This document shows, one piece after another, positions 44,430 to 53,935 of a stretch of DNA of 64,000 nucleotides. A model generated the notes under the pieces. It was not told the origin of the DNA, did no database searches, and was given only the letters and a program-made list of their open reading frames with translations. The DNA is from Ardenticatenaceae bacterium (GTDB lineage: Bacteria > Chloroflexota > Anaerolineae > Promineifilales > Promineifilaceae). The stretch lies in NCBI GenBank assembly GCA_020634435.1, contig JACKBS010000005.1, positions 620,001 through 684,000 on the forward strand. Direction: 5' to 3'. The first letter of the stretch is position 1. Every line of letters begins with the position of its first letter. Position numbers and translations under genes: made by a program.

Positions 44430-44736
44430 GAGGATATTTTTTTGATAACCTTCTTAAATTTCGCATTAATTTAGTTTATCATTGGTGGAATTCTTTCGCG
44501 ACCTGCTAAACTACTCAATGCAACTTTCTTGAGGGTAATGCTTGAATGAGTAAGAAAGTACCTCTGGCAAGGTTAAGAGCTAACCACTGCCTAGAAAGGT
44601 TCGTTCTATAGTGAAAGATCGACATGAATTCTTTAAAAATAGTCCATTTTTCCTATATAAACAAAATTGGTTTGTCTCTACAGTGCAGCCTGTTAGGATT
44701 AAACAATTCTATTAACATAAGTAAACATACCTAATT

Positions 44737-44745
44737 TGATATAAT
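44737..44745 (+). promoter_or_regulatory. Extended -10 promoter before the secreted lipoprotein gene
   Basis: TGATATAAT is an extended -10 element (TGnTATAAT). No good -35 is seen, as is usual for this class. The 44430-44845 gap is AT-rich and otherwise holds nothing I can name. Confidence 0.45.
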
Positions 44746-44845
44746 CGTAAAACCTTGCTGACCCCTATTGATAGTCAAGTTTGTAATTTGTATCATGATC
44801 ATAAATCATAAATATTGATCTTCCCAAACTGAGAGGAGTTACTGC

Positions 44846-44914
44846 ATGGGTTTGGGGAGTTTGAACTTGTTGTGCTTGCTGTTTGGTAAAAAAGGAGAAG
44901 AATGGCACAAATGA
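44846..44914 (+). CDS. Possible 22-residue leader peptide
   Basis: ATG 44846 has GAGAGGAG in front and encodes MGLGSLNLLCLLFGKKGEEW plus HK, ending at TGA 44912-44914. The TGA overlaps an ATG at 44911 (ATGA) of the next gene. This is the arrangement of translational coupling; the peptide itself has no known family. Confidence 0.4.
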   Translation: MGLGSLNLLCLLFGKKGEEWHK

Positions 44915-46295
44915 AAAGTATCGCAAAACTATTAAACGTTTTTTTTCTAGCGTGTCTTATTACTTTAATCCAATGTGGCGATCAAGAATTAGGATTAACA
45001 CAGGATTCTAAGGTGATCTATCTTCCCACTGTTTCGAATGACTTTTCTAGCGTTGCCTGGGCGTTTGAAGAAACTTTTGATTTTGATCCCCCGACTCCCT
45101 CGCAATCTTTGCTACCCGATATTTTTGATTTTGCAGTTACTCATCGCGATAATCAATTCGAGCCGTTCGACACATACTTGGCCGACCATGGATTTGACTG
45201 CAGCGGTCCAGATCCCAATATAAGTCCATTACCACAGCATTTAGTCACTACTTCCCATCTTAACAATGGCAGTTTCCCGGATGAAAGCTTTTTTATTTGT
45301 AAAAACCACATGATGTCTTCAATGGGGGATATTGCCCTTATTCGGTGACAGCATTTTGGCCACGCCAGGAATTCGATTTTAGCCAGGGCGGTGTACTCGA
45401 GTTTGATGTAAATATTAATGGCAATCATTCACGAAGTTGGTTTGAAATTATGATCGTGCCGCGAGATGAATTAAAAGTCGGCGCTGCTCATGAATGGCTA
45501 CCCATTGATGAGACCTATCCAAAAGATCGAATTGTATTCGAATTTGCTAACAGTAAGCGATACATTCAGGTGGGAACTGGTGCGATTGATCCAGAAGGGA
45601 TACTTGTTGAAGAATCCGATTGGGACTTTTGGTCAGGGCATTACCCAAACGATCCGGCTAACTTTGATAGACGCATTCGCCGAACGATGCGTTTAACATT
45701 TTCAGATAATCAGTTGATTTGGGCGATTGAGAAGGAAGATGGAACTTTCGATGAATTTGTGGTTGCTGTCTCAGGCGGGTTACCTTTTAACAGAGGGTTG
45801 GTTCTCTTTAAGACACATGCTTATACGCCTGAGAAGGATGGCAATTTTAATACTTACACATTTCATTGGGATAATATTCGTTTCTCGGGACCGGTAGTTG
45901 GCCGATATGAAAGCTTTGAAGCCGGAGATGTTGTGTATCTGGAGGCAAATGGAGATCGCCAGATTGGTGAAACAGAAACTATAAGTATTGATCTTCCTTA
46001 TGTAGGCCCTAACCCCACGTTATTTGGACAAGTTCACAAGCCATTGCAAGGTCAAGTTCTTCTAAGTATTAATGGTAACCCCAACATAGTTATTAACCCG
46101 TATGATTACATATCCGGCACCTGTTCTGCAGGGGGATGGAAATCATTTCAAATACCAATCGATCCAGAATTATTGGTAGTAGGAAATAATACATTTAAGT
46201 GGACTATTGGTCCTCGACCCAACTGCGCTGAGAGTTGGCTTTGGGATGGGTTTTCAATTATGGGCTTAGAGGTACAGTTTGACATACCCAACTGA
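44902..46295 (+). pseudogene. Secreted lipoprotein with jelly-roll-like domains, frameshifted
   Basis: The start is ATG 44902 or 44911. A signal peptide with lipobox (LACLITLIQCGD) is followed by a short linker and a beta domain that leaves frame near 45335 (NHMMSSMGDIA). It resumes as SVTAFWPRQEFDFSQGGVLEFDVNI. Later parts (IVFEFANSKRYIQVG, NTYTFHWDNIRFSGP, GQVLLSINGNPNIVIN) suggest two concanavalin- or galactose-binding-like sandwiches. The restored length is about 460 residues. Function unknown; probably cell-surface carbohydrate binding. Low GC and no ACGGCCGT, unlike the genes before 41 kb. Confidence 0.6.
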
Positions 46296-46529
46296 ATTAT
46301 CACGAAGAAATTAGCTCTTTAAGTCTACTATACCTCAGCAAGCATAATTTAATTGCACTTAGACGCATAGACTGTAACAAACTTTGGCAGACGTAGAAGG
46401 TTATCCTTTTGGTTGCTTATAGAGAAACCATTTATGCATGGCGCGAATAGTTTCAACATTGAACTTTTCCAAAAATGAATAGTTGAACTTGTTTGTTCTG
46501 AGAAAGTGCTCAAATCCTCGAGCCAACCC

Positions 46530-46766
46530 AGCCACTGCCCGCTGGCCACTCGGTTGCTACCGTCAACAAGCCATCCGCTTGGTGCTGGATGGCAATAGTT
46601 AACAGCAAGCCGCTCGCCATCTCGGCGTTGCTCCACAATCCGTTGCCAATTGGCTCAAGGTGTATGCTGATGGGTTACCACCCACTTTGCCTGGTCCTGA
46701 TGGCCCCGTCGAAGTCGCTGAGCAGGACGTGTCACTCAACACCCTATACTGTGCCAGTGAATAACG
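46530..46766 (+). pseudogene. Remnant of an IS1-like transposase N-terminus
   Basis: The frame reads RQQAIRLVLDGNS, a TAA, then QQAARHLGVAPQSVANWLKV and LPGPDGPVEVAEQD, a helix-turn-helix typical of IS1-like transposases. It stops at 46764 with no catalytic part. The 46296-46529 stretch before it shows no clear feature. Confidence 0.5.
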
Positions 46767-46911
46767 GCCAAGATGTACCACCCTTCAACGGGCAACATGT
46801 GCCACTTTCGACAAGCCACCATCCGCCAACTATCCTTCCGGCCAAAACCAACCAACGGCCGGAGGAGAGATGGCAGGAACAAGGAAAAAGATTGTGGACA
46901 TTTATGCACTT

Positions 46912-47946
46912 GGCTCTTGATGGATTCCAAGGATCAGAGCCAAGTTGAAAAAATAAAAATACACTTTAGCATAGACCAAAATCCAAGGATGGTCTGCCCA
47001 TGCTAAACATTCTGAACTTGATCGATGAGGCGAAATGCTATGAAATGGTGCGCAACCTGCGCTGGCCCAGTGGGGTGCGTTGTGCTCATTGTGACCACTT
47101 CTGGGTCAAGAAACGCGGGTTCCATAGCAGTTCTAAACATCGGCAACGCTACATATGCAAAGCGTGTGACAAACAATTCGATGATTTGACCAACACCATC
47201 TTCGCGGGGCATCATCAACCCCTGCGCGTCTGGATGCTGTGTCTGTATTTGATGGGTCTCAATCTATCAAACAGACAAATCGCGGCCGAATTAGGTCTTA
47301 ACAAGGATGATGTCCAACAAATGACCACACAATTGCGTTCAGGCATTGTTGAGAAAAAAAAGAAGTCACCCTGAGTGGCGAAGTCGAATTCGATGAAGTG
47401 TATGTCGTTGCCGGTCATAAAGGGCATCCACAGGCGGTGGCCGCCAAAGGTCGAAAGGGTCGCCGTAATCGGCTCAAAGGAAGTCGAGGGCGTGGCACTT
47501 TGGCCAAAGAAAAGCCACCTATTTTAGGACTTATACAGCGCAATGGTGAGGTGATCATCAACATGTTAGCCAATGTGCAACAGGACAGTATCAAGCCTAT
47601 CATTCAAAAAGTAGTTACGGTCGGTAGCAAAGTCTTTACTGACGAATACAACATTTACAATCGGTTGACCGAATGGGGCTATGGGCATCAAACCGTCAAC
47701 CATTCTCACGGTGAATATGCTCGCGACGAAGATGGCGATGGTTTTCATGAAGTCCATACCAACACGATTGAGGGATTTTGGTCTTTGTTAAGGTCATGGC
47801 TGCGTCCGCATCGTGGCATTTCACAGGAAAAGTTACCAATTTATCTGGGATTCTTCGAGTTTGTCCATAATGTTCGCAAACGAGGCAAAGCGCTTTTGCC
47901 TGCCCTTGTTGAGATTCTGGTAGCTCCTTGAATCCCATATTGAGCC
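46912..47946 (+). mobile_element. IS1595-family element (ISXO2-like), complete, with 8-bp target duplication
   Basis: The left end GGCTCTTGATGGATTCCAAG and the right end (complement of CTTGAATCCCATATTGAGCC) are imperfect inverted repeats. ATGCACTT is duplicated at 46904-46911 and 47947-47954, and 8 bp is the family norm. It lies inside istA. A truncated second copy is at 59028-59855. Confidence 0.9.
47000..47931 (+). CDS. IS1595-family transposase, probable -1 frameshift product
   Basis: The first frame (47000-47374) has an N-terminal zinc ribbon (CAHCDHFWVKKRGF and YICKACDKQFDD) and a helix-turn-helix (SNRQIAAELGLNKDDVQQM). The second frame (to 47931) has the ISXO2 DDE/N core: GEVEFDEVYVVAGHKGH, VFTDEYNIYNRL and HTNTIEGFWSLLRSWL. 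The two join by a -1 shift at a run of eight A (47354-47361). The same break is present in the second copy, so programmed frameshifting is more likely than damage. Confidence 0.82.
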
Positions 47947-48545
47947 ATGCACTTTTTTTGCAACATCTACGCGCCGGAGTCAGCAACCGGGGCATCAAAC
48001 GGGATTTGGGCATAGACCGGCGGACAGCCCAAAAATATCGGGAATGGGCTGAGGAATACGGCCTGCTGAATGGCACACTCCCACCCATTGAAGAGCTGTA
48101 CCAATTGCTGGAAGAAACAATGCCGACCAAACAGCCACCACAAAGCCAATCAACGGTGGAGCGGTAACGGAAACTGGTCGTCAAACTGCGTGAGCAAGAT
48201 GTAGAGGTCAGCGCCATCAAGGCGCGACTGGAAGAGCGCGGCTTTCGTGGCAGCTACATGGCTGTGTGGCGGTTTGTGCAGCAGTTGGAACTTCTAAACC
48301 GGATGTGACCGTGAGAGTCGAAACAGCACCCGGCGAAGAGGCGCAGGTAGATTTTGGCTACGCTGGCCGGATGATGGACCCAGCCACCGGTGAAATCCGC
48401 AAGGCATGGGCTTTTTGTCATGACGCTCTCCTGGAGTCGGCACCGGTATGTCGAATTCGTTTTTAACCAGAAGATACCAACCTGGCTACGCCTGCACCGT
48501 AATGCTTTCGCGTTCCTGGGTGGCGTGCCTGGGGAGGACACCTTT

Positions 48546-49640
48546 TCAGGGAATTCTAGGGTCGGGTAGAAATTGTAAATTGATAAAATGGTTATGTCTG
48601 AGCACAAATTCAAAGAAGAACTGAATCCCCTCTTTGAACAGGCTCCAATGGCGACGTTTGCGGCCATCTGCCTGGCGTTGCATGGGTTGTGTACGTCCTT
48701 GGGCCGCCGCAACACTACCCAAAGCAAGCGACCAAGCATAGGCAACCACCAGCAAAACAAGCAGACGACCCATGTGGTCTGGATGACTGATGCGACTGTC
48801 TGCCCACTGCCAGCCACCGCTTTTCAGGTCACGGAAGCTTTGTTCTTGCCAGTTTCGATTCGCATACTCGAATCCAGTCAGCGTCGTGTCGTTGGTCACC
48901 AGGGCCCACGGTTGGTCATAGCCAGCGCTCCAAATAGCATGGGCCGTTGCTGGCAACCGACCCCGCTGCTTGAAGACAAGCCCAGCAGCCGACCACTGTT
49001 CCCCAGCTTGCACCATGTGGGCAATAGACAAATCGCCTTCATCGGTACATACCTTTGTCATGCTGGTCACGCGGAACAGATAGTACCATCCCAGGTTAGC
49101 CACAGCCTGACACAAATCGGGAGAGGTCCCAATGCCCCGGTCGGCCAGCACAACCACCTCTCTGTTTGTAGCGATACCCTTCTGGACTGCTTGCAACAAG
49201 GTTGTGATTATGCCTACTTGTCCCTCAGCTGGATACTGCTCATGATTATTAGCCAGGTAACAGCGCCACGCCAAGGGAATACATCGGCCTTCCCAAGCAA
49301 CGCCTACGACCATGACTGCCAGGCGGTCTTGCAGCTTCGTTTCATCAACCAGCAGATAGAGCTTCCCAGGCGGCAATTGACTGACAATCCAGGCGGTCCA
49401 TTGTGCGAAGAAGGCGTGCAGCGGAAACAGTGCATTGTCCAGAAAACGTCGCAAGCGTCTAGCGCAGCTCTCAATTTTCTCACCTGTCGCTACCTGGCGG
49501 GCAATCTGCTGCTGTTGGCAACTTTCTGCACGCATGATGCCGATGGTAAACAAACCAACATTTTCAACTTGCCAGCTATTGAGACAAGGCAAATGGGTGG
49601 CGATTGTTTGAATCCATTGATAAAGTACGGGATAGCTCAT
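48546..49640 (-). CDS. IS4-family transposase, intact
   Basis: 364 residues, a DDE transposase. YLLVDETKLQDRLAVMV holds the first Asp, VVVLADRGIGTSPDLCQAV the second, and WQEQSFRDLKSGGWQWADSR the Glu region (Y/W-(2)-R-like). No stop interrupts it. The opposite strand shows a long open frame over the same bases, which I take as a shadow. Confidence 0.87.
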   Translation of the reverse strand: MSYPVLYQWIQTIATHLPCLNSWQVENVGLFTIGIMRAESCQQQQIARQVATGEKIESCARRLRRFLDNALFPLHAFFAQWTAWIVSQLPPGKLYLLVDETKLQDRLAVMVVGVAWEGRCIPLAWRCYLANNHEQYPAEGQVGIITTLLQAVQKGIATNREVVVLADRGIGTSPDLCQAVANLGWYYLFRVTSMTKVCTDEGDLSIAHMVQAGEQWSAAGLVFKQRGRLPATAHAIWSAGYDQPWALVTNDTTLTGFEYANRNWQEQSFRDLKSGGWQWADSRISHPDHMGRLLVLLVVAYAWSLALGSVAAAQGRTQPMQRQADGRKRRHWSLFKEGIQFFFEFVLRHNHFINLQFLPDPRIP

Positions 49641-49678
49641 CTTGAACTCCTTCTGACGTTTTGGAAGACATCAGAATT
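48552..49678 (-). mobile_element. IS4-family element inserted in the istA remnant
   Basis: AATTCT near 48552 and AGAATT near 49673 are candidate terminal repeats around one intact transposase gene. Ends are approximate and no duplication was found, in line with a deletion of istA beside it. Confidence 0.55.
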
Positions 49679-49914
49679 GTCCTTGATGAGCTATTCTTTT
49701 TCCAACTCCCCTTGGCCACGACAGCGCTGGTGGGCTGTTTGCTGGCGGACCCGGTGGTGGACCGGCTGTCAATGGTGCGTCGCCTGCTGCGGCTGCGCGA
49801 GCAGGTGGCTGGAAGCGGCCTGTGACCGGGCTTTGCGTTTCGATGAGGTCAGCTACAAGACGGTCAAGCGGATTCTCGGTCAGGTCAAAAAAGAACACTA
49901 CGCCTACGAAAACA

Positions 49915-50305
49915 TGGGTCATGTGCGCTGTTGGCCGCTATTGAACCACTGACGGGCAACCGGGTGGCTCAGGTGCAGCTACAGCGAACCAAGAAAGAGT
50001 TTACGCTCATTTGCCAGGCCATTGCCGCCGCTTATCCACACGCCAAACAGATTCGGCTGGTGTTAGATAACCTGAATACCCATACAACAGGTGCCTTCTA
50101 TGACCATTTGCCTGCGGATGAAGCCTGGGCTTTGGCCCAACGATTTGTGTTTTATCACACACCTAAATCAGCCAGCTGGCTAAACATGATCGAGATTGAG
50201 TTCTCCGCCTTAGCACGCCTTTGCCTCGACTGTCGTATCCCGACGATGGCAAAGCTTGAAAAGGAAGTCCTCACTTTTTTAACCACCGGTCAGAACAGCA
50301 GGTAA
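49915..50305 (+). pseudogene. IS630-family transposase C-terminal remnant
   Basis: The frame 49931-50305 reads IEPLTGNRVAQVQLQRTKKE, IRLVLDNLNTHTTGAFYDHL (second Asp) and HTPKSASWLNMIEIEFSALA (Glu), the DDE_3 end of IS630. The N-terminal half is missing; istA sequence directly precedes it. The following 200 bp hold nothing recognisable. Confidence 0.8.
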
Positions 50306-50510
50306 AAATCAACTGGCTGTTCACGATTGATGATTGTCGAGAGAAGCTCAATTCAAAATATGCGGTTGTTAACGATGCGAACACAAAGTTCGCTAAGTGT
50401 TAAGAATTCTTATGAAACAATGTATTAACCCCAATGTGCATTCTAAAGTAAAGAACAAAACCTATAACATTACATTAGCACTGTCCAATCCAACAAAAGG
50501 GCTATATACG

Positions 50511-51728
50511 TAGGGCAATTGCATTCTGTTTAACCAAATAATACTTTCAGCAAATAGTCGTTATCCCATCCAGCTTTTAGCCGCTTGGTTTTGATACTCA
50601 TCTTAACGGATGTTTCCTGGCGAATTAAATTCAGTGCCCAACGGCGTAAAGTAGCCATGTTTTCTTGCCCGTTTCCCATGCGCAAGCGACTTTCATCTTC
50701 TCGAAATGCAATATCCAACACCCAATGGACTTTGTTCTCGATGCCCCAGTGAGCACGCGTAGCCTCCAATATTTGCATGGCCTTCGGTCCCAGAGATGAA
50801 ATATAGTACCGTTTGTCCACTTTCCGCCGTTTGTCGTCGGTTGAACGGCGGGCCTCAATCTTGATGATTGTGCGCAACCGGGGCCAATCATGCTGGCGAC
50901 GCAAATAGGCTAGCCACTCTGGGTCAGCCACCACCCAGCATTGACAATTTTCAACACGACCATGCCCTTTGCTAACCTGTTGGACATAGTCCATATCTGA
51001 CTGGTCAAAGTTTTCCGCCTGAGCATAGGTAAAAAGATGGCCAACATCATCATAAAGTGTGCCTTGGTTCTTCTTGAGTGCCAGCAAGTAGTCGGCTTTT
51101 TCATCCAAAATCTTCTGGGCGATCTCTCGCTGACAGCCCATCGCATCAATCGTAACAATGCAACCCTGGAGAAGAAACATCTCCAACAACTGCGGAATGG
51201 CTGTGATTTCATTCGACTTGGCATCGACTTTCGCCTGACCCAGCACCAGATGGTTCTGGCTTGACCAGGCATTGACCATGTGAATAGCGCCTTTTTTGCC
51301 GCCTTGTGTGAAGGCACGACGGATCGCTTTGCCATCAATCGCAATGACATCGCCCCCTGTTATCTCTTGCACAGCTTCGACCCATGCCAAAAACGCTTGC
51401 TGTAATTGTTCTGGGTCAAGCAAGAGGAAGACACGACGAAACGTGTGATGGGAGGGGATTCCATGTGGCAATTCGAGAAACTGGCGAAACCAGTCCTCCT
51501 TTGTCTGGGCGAATTCCTTCACTTCTGGCCAAGTGTCGGCATGACAGATTACGGCGCACAAGGCCAGCACAATCACGGAAATGAGGGGATGTCTTTTTCC
51601 CTCGTCTCGTCTAGGGTCATCGATATTCTCAAAATAAGCGGTTAAGGTGGCCATTTTTCTGTTGGCAATTGGTCTCCTCCACGTTTTTGCTAAACGTAGA
51701 GTATTCTCTTGAGAATGCAATTGCCCTG
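50511..51728 (-). mobile_element. ISAs1-family element, complete, with 10-bp target duplication
   Basis: GGGCAATTGCATTCT (50513-50527) is perfectly inverted at 51712-51726; ends TA/TG extend it by two. GCTATATACG is duplicated at 50501-50510 and 51729-51738. Size 1218 bp. Insertion lies just downstream of the LysM lipoprotein gene. Confidence 0.92.
50530..51654 (-). CDS. ISAs1-family transposase
   Basis: 374 residues from ATG 51654 (MATLTAYFENIDDPRRDEGK); the frame is open further but into the terminal repeat. DDE_Tnp_1-associated N-terminus (HPLISVIVLALCAVI), first Asp in VIAIDGKAIRRAFTQGG, second in IVTIDAMGCQREIAQKI, and Glu in AHWGIENKVHWVLDIAFRED are all present. The element is probably mobile. 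Confidence 0.93.
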   Translation of the reverse strand: MATLTAYFENIDDPRRDEGKRHPLISVIVLALCAVICHADTWPEVKEFAQTKEDWFRQFLELPHGIPSHHTFRRVFLLLDPEQLQQAFLAWVEAVQEITGGDVIAIDGKAIRRAFTQGGKKGAIHMVNAWSSQNHLVLGQAKVDAKSNEITAIPQLLEMFLLQGCIVTIDAMGCQREIAQKILDEKADYLLALKKNQGTLYDDVGHLFTYAQAENFDQSDMDYVQQVSKGHGRVENCQCWVVADPEWLAYLRRQHDWPRLRTIIKIEARRSTDDKRRKVDKRYYISSLGPKAMQILEATRAHWGIENKVHWVLDIAFREDESRLRMGNGQENMATLRRWALNLIRQETSVKMSIKTKRLKAGWDNDYLLKVLFG

Positions 51729-51768
51729 GCTATATACGGGTAATAGATGGTGCTTGATATAAACTTTG

Positions 51769-52911
51769 TTAGGGTGTTGATGTGTTATTCTGAAACGGAG
51801 GTCTAAATATTTCCTGGCCTATACTGAGCGGATCTCCAGGAATAAGGCAGTTTGCCTGCATTAAATCCTCAGGCGCAACACCACTTTGAATTGCTAAATT
51901 TGAAATAGCATCACCTGCAACAATGCGATAAGAGACCCAACCTGATGGGATGGTGATTACACATTCTACACTAGAATCTGACATAGTTGGTGTAGGAGTT
52001 ACTGTTAAGGTTGGAGAGATATCACTGGTAGGACTTAATGTTACGGTTGGAGTGGGCGTTCTTTCTAAAGGAGTTGCAACTATAGGTTCATCTTCACTTG
52101 GAAATGCTTGTCCAGATACTTCATCTGCAATCATTAAAACAGAAATGTCGTCGATGTAAAAAGTGTGAGTGTACCCTTCGTTGTTTTTGATGTAAAAGCC
52201 CGTAATATAGGTGTAGTCGGGATCATAGATAAGGTTATCAAGCAAGACTTCAACTTCGACCCATGTGTTTGGTGGAATTGTTTGATTTAACCCCAAATAG
52301 TATAGGCGCGTTTCAGAAAAGGGGAATTCGTCATCTATATAAGCTGATTTGTCTTGGGCTGTATAGTAAGGGAGTTCATCACTTCCAAGCATTGTGAATG
52401 CAAGGTCGTCTAGTTGCAGAAAACCATCCCCGCTATTCAACCAGAAATAAATGGCAATGACCTTATCTTGCAAATACTGTTGGTCAGCACCCTGCTGTAC
52501 CACAAAGTATTGGGTAGAAAAATCTGCAAAAGGAGTGATTGATATTGAATAACGGCCGTTGTGAACAGCCGTGGTATATTTGAAATCAGCTTCAATGTTT
52601 TCTCCTTCTAGGGCAAGCCAATCAGAATTAAACTCATCATCATAAATCACGATGCTTTTTACTTCACTTTGTGGCCTTACGAGCGAGGCTCCTAATGTAG
52701 CTTCCAAGGTCGACGAAAAATCATCTAAAGAGATTTCCGTTGGAGTAGGTTGAACACGTATCGGTGTTGGTGATCCCGCTAGAAAAAATGGGTGAATTGT
52801 TGGTGTAGGCAAGTTCATTGAAACGGCTGATTCAGATTCCGCGCCCGCGGGGAGACAACCTCCCAACATTAAAACTACACAAAGCTCTACAACTAAAACC
52901 GAACGGCTCAT
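51769..52911 (-). CDS. Surface lipoprotein with beta-sandwich and C-terminal LysM domain
   Basis: 380 residues. The lipobox is VLMLGGC (Cys near 19), followed by a Pro/Thr linker, a beta domain (IVIYDDEFNSDWLALEGENI... TFYIDDISVLMIADE) of carbohydrate-binding type, and a second Pro/Thr linker. The LysM-like end is VSYRIVAGDAISNLAIQSGV and LIPGDPLSIGQEIFRP. It probably binds peptidoglycan or the exopolysaccharide. It lies at the end of the polysaccharide cluster, all on the minus strand. Confidence 0.75.
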   Translation of the reverse strand: MSRSVLVVELCVVLMLGGCLPAGAESESAVSMNLPTPTIHPFFLAGSPTPIRVQPTPTEISLDDFSSTLEATLGASLVRPQSEVKSIVIYDDEFNSDWLALEGENIEADFKYTTAVHNGRYSISITPFADFSTQYFVVQQGADQQYLQDKVIAIYFWLNSGDGFLQLDDLAFTMLGSDELPYYTAQDKSAYIDDEFPFSETRLYYLGLNQTIPPNTWVEVEVLLDNLIYDPDYTYITGFYIKNNEGYTHTFYIDDISVLMIADEVSGQAFPSEDEPIVATPLERTPTPTVTLSPTSDISPTLTVTPTPTMSDSSVECVITIPSGWVSYRIVAGDAISNLAIQSGVAPEDLMQANCLIPGDPLSIGQEIFRPPFQNNTSTP

Positions 52912-52942
52912 AGCTGCTCCCTCAATTTCAAGAAAACTACCT

Positions 52943-53935
52943 TTAATTAGACTTCACTACCTGTCTGAGCGCACGGAAGAACACTTTTCTTCCGCCAAAC
53001 TCATCCGATACACCTTGATAATATTTTAAGTTATATATGCTACTACATAGCATGATTGCCAACCTGTTATTATTACGACCGTATGCACTTTCTACATTCG
53101 ATTTCAGTTTGGCTATCAATGGTTCACTGAGTTGAGTACGATCTAGCAATATCCATGTCAAAATTTGAATAAACAAATGCCGCGTCGCAAACTCCCGAAA
53201 AACTTGGGGAAGTAGCCATTGTTGCCCTTTTTTGGTGGTAAAGATGACATCGTTACGCCCGTATGTGTAGGCGATCCTCGACCAAGATTCAAAGCTGCGT
53301 TCTGCAAAATGAAATCCAACAGCTTGTGGATTAAAAACAAATTGTAAACCTTTATCGTTCAATCGATAAGCTAACTCAAGATCTTCAGCACGACGAAAAG
53401 CCGGATCAAAGCCGCCAGCTTCGATAATATGTTTCCGCATTAAAGACGCGTTGCCAGTGTAAAACTGCCTGGCAGTAGGCGACCACTCTCCGTTCACCAT
53501 GGCCTGGTATTGCTTCATCAGCATTGTTTGTTCATAGTTAACCCACGGGGACATTATATAGTTGTCAGGTGTGATCATTGGTCCAATAACAATCTGAGTA
53601 CTGTTTCCTTGGTGAAAATTCATGTGTTCATCAATGAAGTTTGGTATAGGGACTACATCATCATCGATAAATAAGACAAATTCACCTGAAGCTTGGGTGA
53701 CTCCAGTGTTACGCGCCGCTGCAGGCCCTTGATTAGCTTGGTTAATGGGCAACAGGTTCAATGGACTAGCTAAGTTGGCCAGATAATTGTCGGTTCCATC
53801 TGTAGAACCATCTGACACCACCAAAACTTCAAACTTTTCAAGGGGATAAGATTGATTCTCAAGAGCCTGCAAAACAGACTTCAACCTTTCAACTCGATTG
53901 TAAGTGGGTAAAACAATACTGACCTTAATCATCAT
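52943..53935 (-). CDS. Family 2 glycosyltransferase
   Basis: 330 residues of GT-A fold. SIVLPTYNRVERLKSVLQAL and VVSDGSTDGT bind the nucleotide; LFIDDDVVPIPNF is the DXD metal motif; GGFDPAFRRAEDLELAYRLN holds the catalytic ED. It adds a sugar in exopolysaccharide assembly. It overlaps the preceding gene by 11 bases. Confidence 0.88.
   Translation of the reverse strand: MMIKVSIVLPTYNRVERLKSVLQALENQSYPLEKFEVLVVSDGSTDGTDNYLANLASPLNLLPINQANQGPAAARNTGVTQASGEFVLFIDDDVVPIPNFIDEHMNFHQGNSTQIVIGPMITPDNYIMSPWVNYEQTMLMKQYQAMVNGEWSPTARQFYTGNASLMRKHIIEAGGFDPAFRRAEDLELAYRLNDKGLQFVFNPQAVGFHFAERSFESWSRIAYTYGRNDVIFTTKKGQQWLLPQVFREFATRHLFIQILTWILLDRTQLSEPLIAKLKSNVESAYGRNNNRLAIMLCSSIYNLKYYQGVSDEFGGRKVFFRALRQVVKSN

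Larger units (their letters stand above)
46870..49880 (+). pseudogene. istA: IS21-family istA transposase, disrupted by two other IS
   Basis: GGAGGAG precedes ATG 46870 (MAGTRKKIVDIYAL). Removing the IS1595 element restores IVDIYALFLQHLRAGVSNRG and the helix-turn-helix IDRRTAQKYREWAEEYGLL. A TAA near 48165 and a shift near 48300 follow, then the DDE start ETAPGEEAQVDFGYAG and VEFVFNQKIPTWLRLHRNAF. An IS4 element follows near 48552, after which only the tail VRRLLRLREQ and RFDEVSYKTVKRILGQ remains (to about 49880). The middle is deleted and istB is absent. Confidence 0.8.

Noticed and set aside
37510..44566. A 16-base identical word (AAGAAAGTACCTCTGG) at 37510 and 44551
   Set aside because: About one such match is expected by chance in 64 kb, and neither flank continues.
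48588..49952. Long plus-strand open frame of about 450 codons over the IS4 region
   Set aside because: It lies opposite the intact IS4 transposase with its motifs, and its own translation shows no family pattern. It is an antisense shadow.
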